The notes: generated by a model not told the origin, from the letters alone. Counted from the first letter of the stretch, positions 1-7,523 are shown. The stretch is DNA of 64,000 bases from DATLRC01 sp035534895 (GCA_035534895.1 DATLRC010000003.1:13754-77753); one strand, 5' to 3'. Numbers and translations are program-made.

Positions 1-626
1 GGATAAACCGTTGACTCAAAATCAACTCCAGCTTGAGTCATTTCCTGCCGGACAATCGGCAGCTCAGCCATCAACTTCTCATCCTGCTGCCCATAAAAGG
101 CTCTAATGGGACAACGAATCTGTTTTAAAGCACCAGGCTCTAGGTCACAATGTCCATAAAATGGAAAAGCGGCCTTCAGCCTCGGTTCAGCTGCCGCTAA
201 AGCATAAGCGTAGGTTCCGCCAAAGCAAAAACCGATGACGCTTACTTGATGATTAAGCTCCGACAACTGATATAGGTAGTCAAAGCAGGCCACCAAAGAG
301 CCAACTGTTTTTTGGGCGAATACCGGCTCCAGGGAGGGTTTTCTTAGCTGTCGTAACTGGGGTTGGACATCATGAGGTTGCTGGGGATCAAATAAATCGG
401 CTTGGATGCCAGATAATTCTTCCTCAGTAAAAGCCGAATTATCGAGTAAAGAAGGCGCCAGAGCATAAAACCCAGCCTCTGCTAGTCGTTCGGCAAGTGC
501 TTTGGTATGCTCGACCAACCCCCAAACTTCATGAATGACAATCATACCGCCCCTCGGCTTGTCAGTTGGCGTTGCCAAATAGGCGACAACCGGTGGTTGG
601 TGTTCTATTGAAATCATTTGACCCAT
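1..626 (-). CDS. Dienelactone hydrolase family protein (partial, C-terminus off window)
   Basis: Reading the minus strand from ATG at 626 gives an open frame that runs off the left edge after about 208 codons. The fold is the alpha/beta hydrolase of the dienelactone hydrolase family, cytoplasmic esterases that open lactones or cleave small esters. HEVWGL near residues 32-37 is the strand-and-oxyanion segment typical of the family. GFCFGG around residue 134 carries the nucleophile Cys, and GQQDEK near 182 supplies the acid Asp. The catalytic His lies beyond the edge. A second in-frame ATG at 617 is possible. A TATAAT box lies at 642-647, with no Shine-Dalgarno before the start. The natural substrate cannot be told from sequence. 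Confidence 0.88.
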   Translation of the reverse strand, partial: MGQMISIEHQPPVVAYLATPTDKPRGGMIVIHEVWGLVEHTKALAERLAEAGFYALAPSLLDNSAFTEEELSGIQADLFDPQQPHDVQPQLRQLRKPSLEPVFAQKTVGSLVACFDYLYQLSELNHQVSVIGFCFGGTYAYALAAAEPRLKAAFPFYGHCDLEPGALKQIRCPIRAFYGQQDEKLMAELPIVRQEMTQAGVDFESTVY

Positions 627-718
627 ATATATGCAAGCTAAATTATACACCGAACTGGGCTGATCCTAGATTATCTGTCACTAGATCTGTAACTCAAAAG
701 GTGCTTAAATCAATCATT

Positions 719-1090
719 ATGAGGATAGAGTACGACGATCAGCTTCAACAATTACAAGCTAAGACAAACGCCCTAGAGTCACAAGTCATTAGTGAGGCAG
801 TTTATTATAAGCTTTACGGCATGATTTATGATCCGACTTACATAGATGGCTCCAATGCCCAAATTCTCTTAACTATACTCAGAGATTTAAGACCGCTGCC
901 AACATTAATTTTGGCCAGGCCATCACATTTTGGGTTATTGGCTGAAACACTTACCGACGCAGCTCCCTTAATGCCGGATGATTACAAAATGAAACTGGCC
1001 GAAAATATGTCTGCCGAGCTACGCTTGGAACTAGGAGTCATCGCCGTTGATCTAACGATACCTGATTTTGTACCGAATGACTTTGTTTAG
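719..1090 (+). CDS. Hypothetical protein (123 aa)
   Basis: I do not recognise this protein. The frame is open from 566, but the upstream part overlaps the promoter of the divergent hydrolase and is low in protein character, so I take ATG 719 (MRIEYDDQ) as start. The first 30 residues are a charged, coiled-coil-like helix. The rest is mixed, with a proline-rich middle (RPLPTL) and an acidic amphipathic end. No signal peptide or membrane segment is seen, so it is probably cytoplasmic. It has no operon partner: the next gene has its own promoter 40 nt downstream. Confidence 0.55.
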   Translation: MRIEYDDQLQQLQAKTNALESQVISEAVYYKLYGMIYDPTYIDGSNAQILLTILRDLRPLPTLILARPSHFGLLAETLTDAAPLMPDDYKMKLAENMSAELRLELGVIAVDLTIPDFVPNDFV

Positions 1091-1131
1091 ACAGAAAAGA
1101 TCCGAGACAGCCCTACTTGTATAAAAATATT

Positions 1132-1160
1132 TTGGGTAGGGGGACCCTATAAGCTATACT
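1132..1160 (+). promoter_or_regulatory. Sigma-A type promoter of the serine hydrolase gene
   Basis: TTGGGT at 1132-1137 and TATACT at 1155-1160 are separated by exactly 17 bp. The predicted start is near 1167, leaving a 25-nt A-rich leader without Shine-Dalgarno before ATG 1193. Confidence 0.6.
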
Positions 1161-1192
1161 GTTTTTGTTAAGCCAAAACAAAAATCATCAAA

Positions 1193-2059
1193 ATGCCATC
1201 CAGTTATCGGTCATCGAAAACCGCAAGTTACTCAAAGATAAAACTGAGAGTTCTAATATGTTTACTGCTGATAGTGATTACCGGCAGCTATATATTGTGG
1301 ACTAAGCATGCCGCTGCCGAAGCGGCTGTCGTCCGCCAGGCCCAGATTCAAGCAGCCGCCGTGGCTGCTAAAAAAGCCGATATTTTTGCCGGACAAGTGG
1401 ATCAACTAATGTCAGCCAACCCAACTATTACCTTTAGTATTTCTACTGTTAACTCCAGCCAAGGTCTAAAAGTTTTCGGCACTGAGGCTGCCTTTGACGG
1501 CGCCAGCACCGCCAAACTACTGACAGCAGCCGACTATTTGAACCATGTCCAACTAAAATCGACCAGCCTGAAGCAGAATATTGATGGTAATAGCGGCCAG
1601 TACTGGCTTAAAGAGATGCTTGTTAATAGTGATGACACTGCTTGGACAGAGCTTAATGACTATCTGACTCACCCTGATCTTAAGCGCTATGCCAACAGCA
1701 TAGGCTTCACTAATTATGATCCTTCAACTAATAGCTTTACGTCCAGCGATGTGGCCCGCCTGCTGGCTAAACTGAGTGATGGTAGCCTTCTCTGGCCAGC
1801 CAATCGCTCACTAATGCTTAACTACTTAAGCCAGGCCAATTACCGAGATTACATAGTGCCCGCTGTGTCGTCAGGAGACAAGGTTTACCATAAGGCGGGA
1901 GAAGATGACGACGATGTCCATGACGCGGCCATTATTACCAGTGGCAGCAAGAGCTTTGTGCTAGTAATCTTCAGTGACGGCAACGGCACATATGATTGGG
2001 TTGGACGAGCAACCCTGATGCAGACAATTACCAAAGATGCTATTGCCGCCTATCTATAG
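1193..2059 (+). CDS. Membrane-anchored serine hydrolase, class A beta-lactamase/PBP-like
   Basis: The 288-residue protein has a basic N-terminus, one membrane helix (about residues 20-38) and then an extracytoplasmic domain of the beta-lactamase2 type. The active-site motifs can be followed: STAK (SxxK, near residue 105) inside a DGASTAKL helix start, SDD in MLVNSDDTAW (in place of the usual SDN), and KAG in VYHKAGEDDD (in place of KTG). Substitutions in the second and third motifs make a true antibiotic-hydrolysing enzyme less likely than a cell-wall peptidase or esterase, or a D,D-peptidase-like protein. It is monocistronic, with its own promoter at 1132-1160. Confidence 0.8.
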   Translation: MPSSYRSSKTASYSKIKLRVLICLLLIVITGSYILWTKHAAAEAAVVRQAQIQAAAVAAKKADIFAGQVDQLMSANPTITFSISTVNSSQGLKVFGTEAAFDGASTAKLLTAADYLNHVQLKSTSLKQNIDGNSGQYWLKEMLVNSDDTAWTELNDYLTHPDLKRYANSIGFTNYDPSTNSFTSSDVARLLAKLSDGSLLWPANRSLMLNYLSQANYRDYIVPAVSSGDKVYHKAGEDDDDVHDAAIITSGSKSFVLVIFSDGNGTYDWVGRATLMQTITKDAIAAYL

Positions 2060-2225
2060 GGATCATTAACGAGTCTCAGACTAATTTAGATGTATACCGA
2101 ATTGATCTAGAGTTTTTAGTGGAGATCGGCGGCGGAACGACAAAAAACTAAAATATAAGATCATAGAATATGACTAAAACACAAATGATTCAGAAATGTC
2201 TCTATGTTGATTGGTCGATCAGCGT

Positions 2226-2666
2226 CTAGTTATTAGGGAATAGATATTGCATGGTGCTTGGGTGTACGATTTTTATCCCTTCATATTCTTTTAGCGCTAG
2301 TAAGTCTTTATCAAATGCCAAAATGACGTCTGCTTTTGCTGCTTTTGCACACTCTAAAATTTTATTATCATCAGGATCTCTTACGATTCTAATTTTTTGG
2401 ATTGGATGGACAATCTTTACTACATTACGTACCTGATTGAGCGCAGAAACTACTTGTTGTCTGTCAAAGCCAAACTTGTCGCTTTCTAGCTTTTCTTGAA
2501 GTTCAAGCAGAATTGCTTCAGAACTAAATAGTTCATAGGTTAAGAATTTTGTACCTCGACCGATTAAGTAGCTTCTTGCATAGCCATTCTTTAAGGCGGC
2601 TGCTATATAAAAGCCTGTATCTGGAACTATGTTAAGTTTTGGACTTGGCGTAGGTAGCGACATCAT
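2226..2666 (-). CDS. PIN-domain toxin (COG1569-like)
   Basis: The 146-residue protein begins its PIN fold at NIVPDTGFYIAA (first acidic residue Asp near 17). It continues with conserved acidic positions (ELQEKLESDKFG; VRDPDDNKILECA; VILAFDKDLLAL), the pattern of COG1569 PIN RNases. Family members are metal-dependent ribonucleases and act as toxins when paired with a small DNA-binding antitoxin. Start is the first of two adjacent ATGs at 2666. The gene overlaps the upstream antitoxin by 35 nt, so the two are translationally coupled. Target RNA is unknown. Confidence 0.85.
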   Translation of the reverse strand: MMSLPTPSPKLNIVPDTGFYIAAALKNGYARSYLIGRGTKFLTYELFSSEAILLELQEKLESDKFGFDRQQVVSALNQVRNVVKIVHPIQKIRIVRDPDDNKILECAKAAKADVILAFDKDLLALKEYEGIKIVHPSTMQYLFPNN

Positions 2667-2856
2667 CTTCTGTCTCGAGGCCTAATCTCTTTAGTAAAGG
2701 TGCTGCTTGTTCCTCCATCTCTTCCAGGGTCTTTTCTAGTCGCATCCTGGCGTACATAGATCTAACTATGTCACTTTGTGATGACTTCATTTGTTTTGCT
2801 AGAGCTTTAATCCCTAGTGCTGTTTCCTCATCAAGTGAATAACTAACTGTCTTCAT
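2632..2856 (-). CDS. Ribbon-helix-helix antitoxin of the PIN pair
   Basis: The 74-residue protein starts MKTVSYSLDEETALGIK, a typical RHH N-terminal strand and helix, followed by a second helix and an acidic coiled tail (TLEEMEEQAAPLLKRLG) that would clamp the PIN toxin. The frame is open upstream to 2892, but I choose ATG 2856: a TAGGAT -10 box ends exactly 7 nt before it, with TTGACA 17 bp further up, giving a leaderless mRNA. It should repress its own operon through the iterated sites around 2867-2907. Confidence 0.85.
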   Translation of the reverse strand: MKTVSYSLDEETALGIKALAKQMKSSQSDIVRSMYARMRLEKTLEEMEEQAAPLLKRLGLETEDDVATYAKSKT

Positions 2857-2863
2857 ACGTTCT

Positions 2864-2907
2864 ATCCTAATAGAGAGCCTAATAGTTGTCAATAGTAATG
2901 CTAATAG
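2864..2907 (-). promoter_or_regulatory. Promoter and iterated operator of the RHH/PIN operon
   Basis: On the minus strand TTGACA (2887-2892), 17 bp and TAGGAT (2864-2869) form a near-consensus promoter, 7 nt from the antitoxin ATG. Four copies of CTATTAG or CTATTG overlap it, starting (plus-strand coordinates) at 2867, 2879, 2890 and 2901. This is one copy per helical turn, the layout expected for cooperative RHH binding. Confidence 0.65.
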
Positions 2908-2974
2908 TTATATGTCGAGTAATCCCGTGGATAATGTTTATGATTTGACTAGCCTAAACCCAACAACCCAATAA

Positions 2975-3640
2975 CTAACTTTTATGGCCATTAAGATAGA
3001 TGACTATACCGTTAACAATACCCTGAGCTTCCTGATTTAAACGAGAACTATCTCTGTTAAAGGCTGCCTGCTCACTGGTATTAGTGATAAATAGACTCTC
3101 AATAAGTGTTGCTGGCATATCTGAATGCATCAGTACGCCACCTTCGAACCATGAAGGAGGAGTAACGCTTAGACCCAGTTCCTTGCCGGCGGCCTCAGCC
3201 AGCGCCACCGCCAAGGCTCCGTCCTGAGGCTTATATTCCAGAGCAGTCGAATAATCCGCGTTAGAATAAGGATAGGCATTTTGGTGAATGGCAACCAGAA
3301 TGGTGGCATGATGAGCATTGCAAAAATCTGCTCGCTGAGCATGAGATAGTGTCTGATCGCTCGTTCGAGTCATATAAACCGGATAACCTTTTGCTTCCAG
3401 CTCAGAGCGTACCTTGAAAGCAACTTCTAAATTAATGGTTGCTTCAGTCAAATTAGCTGCTTGGGCTCCGGGGTCGTTCCCCCCATGTCCTGGGTCTATA
3501 CAAACAGACTGACTAGATGGGATATATTTACTTACGGGTTTAAGCGGGGCAGAGCTATGACTATACAAATCGACAATCACTAGTATGCTGCCAACCAGCA
3601 ATAACAAGCCAATTGTCTTAGACGAAAATATTTTAATCAA
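2975..3640 (-). CDS. N-acetylmuramoyl-L-alanine amidase (Amidase_3)
   Basis: This 221-residue secreted or membrane-anchored amidase cleaves the amide between N-acetylmuramate and the stem peptide. An N-terminal helix (about 10-26) precedes the catalytic domain. Zinc ligands are visible: His in IDPGHGG (near 51), Glu in EATINLE (near 67) and His in VAIHQNAY (near 119). The catalytic Glu is in LIESLF (near 185). Start is TTG at 3640, with TAGGAG about 12 nt upstream; no ATG alternative keeps the membrane helix. It lies downstream of the TauE gene in the same direction with only 28 nt between, so they may be cotranscribed. Likely role is wall remodelling or attack on a neighbour's wall. Confidence 0.9.
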   Translation of the reverse strand: MIKIFSSKTIGLLLLVGSILVIVDLYSHSSAPLKPVSKYIPSSQSVCIDPGHGGNDPGAQAANLTEATINLEVAFKVRSELEAKGYPVYMTRTSDQTLSHAQRADFCNAHHATILVAIHQNAYPYSNADYSTALEYKPQDGALAVALAEAAGKELGLSVTPPSWFEGGVLMHSDMPATLIESLFITNTSEQAAFNRDSSRLNQEAQGIVNGIVIYLNGHKS

Positions 3641-3660
3641 CTTTTATCTATTCTCCTATC

Positions 3661-3679
3661 CTAGGGCCTCAAACCCTAG
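3661..3679 (-). terminator. Small hairpin at the TauE stop codon
   Basis: CTAGGG and CCCTAG pair over a 7-nt loop and enclose the TauE stop. There is no U-run after it on the minus strand, so it may be an attenuator or RNA-stability hairpin between TauE and the amidase rather than a full terminator. Confidence 0.3.
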
Positions 3680-4034
3680 CGCTAATCAGAAGCTTAACGG
3701 CAAAGGCCAAAAGGAGTACTCCAAAAATCCGAGTCACCGTTTGGTCAGATAAATGACTGACGTAGCGAGCACCAAGTAAGCTGCCAACAATAAAGCCAAC
3801 TGCAATCAAGCCAGCGGCCGTCAAATTAACATTGCCCTGTTTGTAGTAGATAATGACCGCCAATATACCGATAGGTGGTACCAGTAATGCCAGAGTAGTG
3901 CCCTGGGCCAACTTTTGACTAAAACCAAACAATACAACCAGTGCCGGGACAATAACTACTCCACCGCCGATGCCCACCAAGCCGCTAATTGCGCCAGCTA
4001 CCAAGCCGAGGAGAATAAGCGCAAGCCAAATCAT
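3669..4034 (-). CDS. TauE/SafE family permease, half-size
   Basis: The 121-residue protein has four predicted membrane helices and the family signature GxxxGxxxGIGGGxxxVP near residues 13-31 (SGLVGIGGGVVIVPALV). TauE/SafE proteins move sulfite, sulfonates or other organic anions. Usual members are about 250 residues with two inverted halves, so this one covers only one half and would need to dimerise. A TATTAT-like box lies about 6 nt before the ATG. A 6-bp hairpin (CTAGGG/CCCTAG, 3661-3679) overlaps its stop codon. Confidence 0.82.
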   Translation of the reverse strand: MIWLALILLGLVAGAISGLVGIGGGVVIVPALVVLFGFSQKLAQGTTLALLVPPIGILAVIIYYKQGNVNLTAAGLIAVGFIVGSLLGARYVSHLSDQTVTRIFGVLLLAFAVKLLISARV

Positions 4035-4296
4035 GTAAATATAATAACAGGCTCGGTCTAGTCAGGCCATTAGTGCATTTTTAGACGCTTCGATAATAAA
4101 TAGCCAAGCCTCAACCAGCCTAAGCTGCAAATTAGTGCCCCAATCCGGGCTTATTTTAGAAATAATTGCTCTTAGATGGGCACATAACCGCCAGAACGTG
4201 CCCCACCAGTAGGCCCCGCCTACGTGTCTTGAGTGTCGCGCTAATGAGAGTGGCTTTTACTACTTCGGTTAAGGCAGTTTTTTCTGCTACTTCTGG

Positions 4297-4302
4297 TAAA
4301 AT
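4297..4302 (+). promoter_or_regulatory. -10 box TAAAAT, leaderless start of mntA (first copy)
   Basis: The box ends exactly 7 nt before ATG 4310, so transcription should begin at or next to the start codon. This is why the upstream part of the frame (4166-4309) was left out. Confidence 0.6.
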
Positions 4303-4309
4303 AAATAGC

Positions 4310-4615
4310 ATGGTAGACCAAACAAAAGCCAATCAACCAAGCCTGGCAACCATTAAGCAAGCTATACAAGCTTCTATGGCAGCTAATAAAGTAGAACTAG
4401 CTTTTATCTTTGGTTCATATGCACGCGGTGAAGCCGGTCCAAAAAGTGATGTCGACGTAGCTGTGGACATGCTACCCGACGCCGACTTACTTGATCTCGT
4501 AGGCTTTCAGCAGGACCTGGAAGAAAAGCTAGGCCTGAAGGTTGACGTAACCACGAGACGTTCAATAGCTCCAAAACTACAACCCTTCATTGAACCTGAC
4601 TTATTGCCAGTATGA
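4310..4615 (+). CDS. mntA: MntA-type nucleotidyltransferase antitoxin (first copy)
   Basis: The 101-residue minimal nucleotidyltransferase has the defining GSx10DxD motif: GS at 35-36 and DVD at 47-49 (GSYARGEAGPKSDVD). In characterised MntA-HepT systems this enzyme inactivates the HEPN toxin by transferring AMP to a tyrosine next to the catalytic His. The stop codon overlaps the hepT start as ATGA, so the two are coupled. Start chosen from the -10 box 7 nt upstream; the longer frame from 4166 has no support. A perfect 6-bp hairpin (GTAGGC/GCCTAC, about 4211-4224) lies in the skipped stretch. Confidence 0.88.
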   Translation: MVDQTKANQPSLATIKQAIQASMAANKVELAFIFGSYARGEAGPKSDVDVAVDMLPDADLLDLVGFQQDLEEKLGLKVDVTTRRSIAPKLQPFIEPDLLPV

Positions 4616-4947
4616 AAGAGCCCGTTATACTCCTTGAGCACATTCTGGAATCGATTGAGGTGATTGAGAGAGTCCTGCCTAAAACTGAGCAGGCATTTAC
4701 GCAATCTAGTGATGTCCAGGATATTGTTATACGACGTCTTGAAATTATTGGTGAAGCTGCTCGTTATCTGCCTGAAGAGCTCAAGCAAGTTCAACCTGAA
4801 GCAGATTGGAGACGGCTCACGGACTTACGCAATCTATTAATTCATGAATACTTTAATGTTGATGTTGGTTTGCTTTGGAATAATACTCAGCACTATTTAC
4901 CTATTCTCAAGCAAGCAGTTCAGGAACTTATTAAGCAAAAGGGATAA
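4612..4947 (+). CDS. hepT: HepT-type HEPN toxin (first copy)
   Basis: The 111-residue all-helical DUF86/HEPN protein has the catalytic Rx4HxY motif at residues 73-80 (RNLLIHEY). The Arg and His form the RNase site in the dimer, and the Tyr is the residue AMPylated by MntA in studied homologues. It overlaps mntA by 4 nt. The frame stays open for 31 codons after its TAA (to 5043), which I could not assign. Confidence 0.88.
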   Translation: MKEPVILLEHILESIEVIERVLPKTEQAFTQSSDVQDIVIRRLEIIGEAARYLPEELKQVQPEADWRRLTDLRNLLIHEYFNVDVGLLWNNTQHYLPILKQAVQELIKQKG

Positions 4948-5196
4948 AACAATAGGCCTTCCGCTGATACAGATTTACTGACGGTTATCAAGAAAGCTCA
5001 AGAGAAAGGCAAGATTATTGAGTATATCGGCTTCTCTTATTAACCCAGTCTTGGACTCATTACTAAGTGCTCAAAAAGCAGGCTACTAGATAAGGCAGAC
5101 CTAGGGGATTTTGTACCACGTAGCTAGTTTTTATATTAGAGTTTGTCTCAGGAGCAGCTGAATCTAGCTACCAATCTGTTTGAGGCCACTAAAGCT

Positions 5197-5460
5197 TTAG
5201 CCCGAATCAGGCAACGATCTAAAAACACGCTCTGCCATATAATTACCGAGGCCAGGGTGGGCTCTATTTAATATCATGCCAACTCTCAGGTAAACACCGA
5301 GCTTATGACTCTCTTCAAGCCCAAATATATGCTCCACTGTGCCACGCAGCGCTAAACCACCAACTTCCTCTGCAACATTGGCACATTCTTCTTTATAGCC
5401 ACTAAAGCGCTCTTCAGCGCAGGCTGCTACTAAATCTGCATAGGGTACTCTTCTGCTCAT
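5197..5460 (-). CDS. Hypothetical protein (87 aa)
   Basis: I do not recognise this small soluble protein. It contains two cysteines (residues 14 and 26) and alternating helical stretches, with no signal peptide. The strongest evidence that it is real is a consensus TATAAT at 5468-5473 exactly 7 nt before its ATG, giving a leaderless mRNA divergent from the PAP2 gene. The 250 nt between hepT and this gene hold no other recognisable gene. Confidence 0.6.
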   Translation of the reverse strand: MSRRVPYADLVAACAEERFSGYKEECANVAEEVGGLALRGTVEHIFGLEESHKLGVYLRVGMILNRAHPGLGNYMAERVFRSLPDSG

Positions 5461-5467
5461 GGATAGA

Positions 5468-5473
5468 ATTATA
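5468..5473 (-). promoter_or_regulatory. -10 box TATAAT, leaderless start of the 87-aa gene
   Basis: Consensus -10 read on the minus strand, 7 nt from ATG 5460, divergent from the PAP2 promoter about 65 bp away. Confidence 0.6.
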
Positions 5474-5534
5474 TACCCCGAAGGCCGAAGACCCAGCTAA
5501 ATTATGGTTAAGACTGACGGCAATTGGCCTGTGA

Positions 5535-5540
5535 TATACT
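5535..5540 (+). promoter_or_regulatory. -10 box TATACT, leaderless start of the PAP2 gene
   Basis: TATACT ends 7 nt before ATG 5548. It decides the start against the longer frame from 5524. Confidence 0.6.
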
Positions 5541-5547
5541 CCTAGTT

Positions 5548-6243
5548 ATGCTTGCCAATCTAGCCCCATCAAGCCCAAGTCGGGAACAAACTTCAAAGAC
5601 TAATCAGCCAAAGACAGCTTACGTCATCGGCATGATTATTGGCCTACTACTACTTCTGCCAGCCCTCTACATCGCCCATGCACATCGTTTAAACGGTTTC
5701 CAAGCCCGCATTTTCTACGACATCAATAACTTGCCGAACGGCTACCGAGTTCCAGCTCTCTGGATTACCGAGGGACTGGGCAGCGCCATCCCAATCGCCA
5801 TTTGTGTTTTGCTACCAGCCCTTTTTAAAAGATTTCGTCTAGCCTGGCGCTTTTTCTTTACCGCCGGCGGTGCAGTAGCAGTAATGGAAGTAGCCAAAGT
5901 GCTGACCAAAGAGCCCCGGCCAGTTATACTTCTTGCTCACCACTTGCAACTGAGGGCTATTGAGACCGGACCTGCTTTTCCCTCGGGGCACGAAACGGCC
6001 GCTACCGCCCTGGCCCTAACCCTTTGGCTAGTTTTGCCCACTAAATGGCGCTGGCTGTCGCTAGTCTGGATCCTATTAGTTGCTGTCTCGCGGCTTTACC
6101 TTGGAGTACATGCGCCGGTTGACATTGTCGGAGGCTTTGCTATCGGTCTAATGGCTGTTTGTTTTGTACGTCTTTTACCGAGGGTCATCGCCAAGCCTCT
6201 CAGACTGGACGCTGACCACTCACTGCTCGAACCCGGTTTCTAG
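5548..6243 (+). CDS. PAP2 superfamily membrane phosphatase
   Basis: The 231-residue integral membrane protein has about six helices and all three PAP2 motifs: KxxxxxxRP (KVLTKEPRP, near 120-128), PSGH (near 148) and SRxxxxxHxxxD (SRLYLGVHAPVD, near 181-192). The two His residues form the phosphohistidine and general acid at the outer face of the membrane. Family members dephosphorylate undecaprenyl-PP, phosphatidic acid or phosphatidylglycerol-P. The next gene is a DedA protein, also a lipid-handling family, which fits a role in recycling lipid carriers. Confidence 0.9.
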   Translation: MLANLAPSSPSREQTSKTNQPKTAYVIGMIIGLLLLLPALYIAHAHRLNGFQARIFYDINNLPNGYRVPALWITEGLGSAIPIAICVLLPALFKRFRLAWRFFFTAGGAVAVMEVAKVLTKEPRPVILLAHHLQLRAIETGPAFPSGHETAATALALTLWLVLPTKWRWLSLVWILLVAVSRLYLGVHAPVDIVGGFAIGLMAVCFVRLLPRVIAKPLRLDADHSLLEPGF

Positions 6244-6273
6244 GCTAAATTACCCTAATTAGCGGAGAGTTGT

Positions 6274-6279
6274 TAAAAT
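6274..6279 (+). promoter_or_regulatory. -10 box TAAAAT, leaderless start of the DedA gene
   Basis: TAAAAT ends exactly 7 nt before ATG 6287; no Shine-Dalgarno is present. Confidence 0.55.
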
Positions 6280-6286
6280 ACTGAAC

Positions 6287-6952
6287 ATGCACCAAGCGCT
6301 GCCCCCAAATCTACCTGGCTTTATCTATGCCGTAGCTCCAGCTGTTAACCACTATGGCTACTGGGCAGTCGGCGGCCTGGTCATGCTTGAGGACTTCGGT
6401 GTACCGGTGCCCGGAGAAACAACCCTAATTGCGGCAGCAGTCTTTGCCGGCCTAGGACGACTGAATATCTTATTTGTAATCCTGATCGCCTTTGCAGCAG
6501 CCGTAATCGGCGATAACATTGGCTTTGCAATCGGTGACTTTGGTGGCCGGCCACTAGTTGAGAGATTTGGAAAATATATCTTTTTAACTGCCGAGAGACT
6601 AGATAAAGCCGAGGCCTTCTTTAACCGAAACGGTGGCAAAGTAGTCGTCGTAGCCCGTTTTGTAGAAGGTCTCCGTCAGGCCAACGGTATTGTAGCCGGC
6701 ATTAGTGATATGCGCTGGCCAGCTTTTATAGCCTTTAACGCTCTTGGTGCCGGACTATGGGTTGGACTGTGGAGCATGGTTGGTTATCTTGGAGGTAATC
6801 ATATAGCTACCATTTATCGCTACGGACTATATGTTTCACTGACTGCGCTAGCTGCTCTGGCCGGACTGATCTTCTATCGGGTCTGGAAAAGACACAAAAA
6901 AGCCAGTACCATATCTTCGGACAGCGGTAGACCAAAAGCAACCCCAAACTAA
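6287..6952 (+). CDS. DedA family membrane protein (SNARE-associated/VTT domain)
   Basis: The 221-residue protein has the DedA signature: a re-entrant FGVPVPGE segment near residues 37-44 with its conserved Glu, then GDNIGFAIGDFGGRPLVERFGKY, and the arginine-bearing VVVARFVEGLRQANGIVAG. DedA proteins flip undecaprenyl-phosphate or phospholipids and support membrane homeostasis. Five to six membrane helices are visible, with a short basic tail. It follows the PAP2 gene but has its own -10 box. Confidence 0.9.
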   Translation: MHQALPPNLPGFIYAVAPAVNHYGYWAVGGLVMLEDFGVPVPGETTLIAAAVFAGLGRLNILFVILIAFAAAVIGDNIGFAIGDFGGRPLVERFGKYIFLTAERLDKAEAFFNRNGGKVVVVARFVEGLRQANGIVAGISDMRWPAFIAFNALGAGLWVGLWSMVGYLGGNHIATIYRYGLYVSLTALAALAGLIFYRVWKRHKKASTISSDSGRPKATPN

Positions 6953-6980
6953 AGGTATTGACTTCAGGACAACCTAAGTT

Positions 6981-7139
6981 CTACTGATCTATTGTTATAA
7001 TTTTTACGATGCCCTTAATAACAGACCAGAAACTTAGCGCTACAGCCAGGCCGATGACCTCAGAGAAGTAGGTAGCCGTAAAGTTATCTACCCCATTGAG
7101 TAACATCTGGGCGTAGTCAGAAGTCACAATCTTTGCCAT
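6981..7139 (-). CDS. Small membrane peptide (52 aa), strong Shine-Dalgarno
   Basis: An unlisted short gene reading ATG 7139 to TAG 6981 on the minus strand. The start is preceded by a full AGGAGG (7144-7149) at 4 nt, the best ribosome site in this part of the window. The peptide has a polar, mildly acidic N-terminal half (about 1-26), a hydrophobic helix (about 28-46) and a lysine-containing end, the arrangement of single-helix membrane peptides, holins and filamentous-phage coat proteins. I cannot assign a function. A 7-bp hairpin in the leader overlaps part of the ribosome site. Confidence 0.6.
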   Translation of the reverse strand: MAKIVTSDYAQMLLNGVDNFTATYFSEVIGLAVALSFWSVIKGIVKIITIDQ

Positions 7140-7146
7140 ATATCCT

Positions 7147-7175
7147 CCTTGTGTTTTTGTTTTTAGGTCACAAGG
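7147..7175 (-). promoter_or_regulatory. Leader hairpin overlapping the Shine-Dalgarno of the 52-aa gene
   Basis: CCTTGTG (7147-7153) and CACAAGG (7169-7175) are perfect complements over a 15-nt A-rich loop. In the minus-strand RNA the 3' arm ends inside the AGGAGG ribosome site, so folding could hide it. A TAAAAT box lies just upstream at 7178-7183. Confidence 0.45.
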
Positions 7176-7213
7176 GATATTTTAGGCTAGGTTGGGGTTT
7201 TGCGTAAGTCGAG

Positions 7214-7219
7214 TATACT
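7214..7219 (+). promoter_or_regulatory. -10 box TATACT, leaderless start of mntA (second copy)
   Basis: TATACT ends 7 nt before ATG 7227 and sets the start against the longer frame from 7200. Confidence 0.6.
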
Positions 7220-7226
7220 TAAAGTT

Positions 7227-7523
7227 ATGAATTCAATCTTATTCATCAACAAGGATCGGCTAGAAGCTATCTTACAATCCCACGGAGTAACAAAGGTCTC
7301 AGTCTTCGGATCGTTTGCTCGTGGGGATGCTAATCCTGACAGTGATCTAGACCTTTTGGTTCGCTACAGAGCAGGCACTAGCTTATTTGATGTTATAGAC
7401 TTACAAAACGAGCTAGAGCAAGCTCTTGGTCGTAAAGTCGACATCGTATCTGAAAAGTATATCCGCCCAAGATTAGCAAAACGGATCAAACAGGACATTA
7501 AGCCACTCTCGTCTGTATTATGA
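7227..7523 (+). CDS. mntA: MntA-type nucleotidyltransferase antitoxin (second copy)
   Basis: This 98-residue protein has GSx10DxD with GS at 28-29 and DLD at 40-42 (GSFARGDANPDSDLD). It would AMPylate and silence the adjacent HEPN toxin. It overlaps hepT by 4 nt (ATGA). It is clearly diverged from the first copy at 4310 rather than a recent duplicate, so the two modules were probably acquired separately. Confidence 0.88.
   Translation: MNSILFINKDRLEAILQSHGVTKVSVFGSFARGDANPDSDLDLLVRYRAGTSLFDVIDLQNELEQALGRKVDIVSEKYIRPRLAKRIKQDIKPLSSVL

Noticed and set aside
4166..4309. N-terminal extension of the first mntA
   Set aside because: Low protein character, unlike MntA families, and a -10 box ends 7 nt before the internal ATG 4310.
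4948..5043. Thirty-one open codons in frame after the first hepT stop
   Set aside because: Could be readthrough or a gene remnant, but no family is recognised and there is no start or ribosome site.
6358..6639. Minus-strand frame inside the DedA gene
   Set aside because: Pure antisense shadow of conserved DedA motifs.
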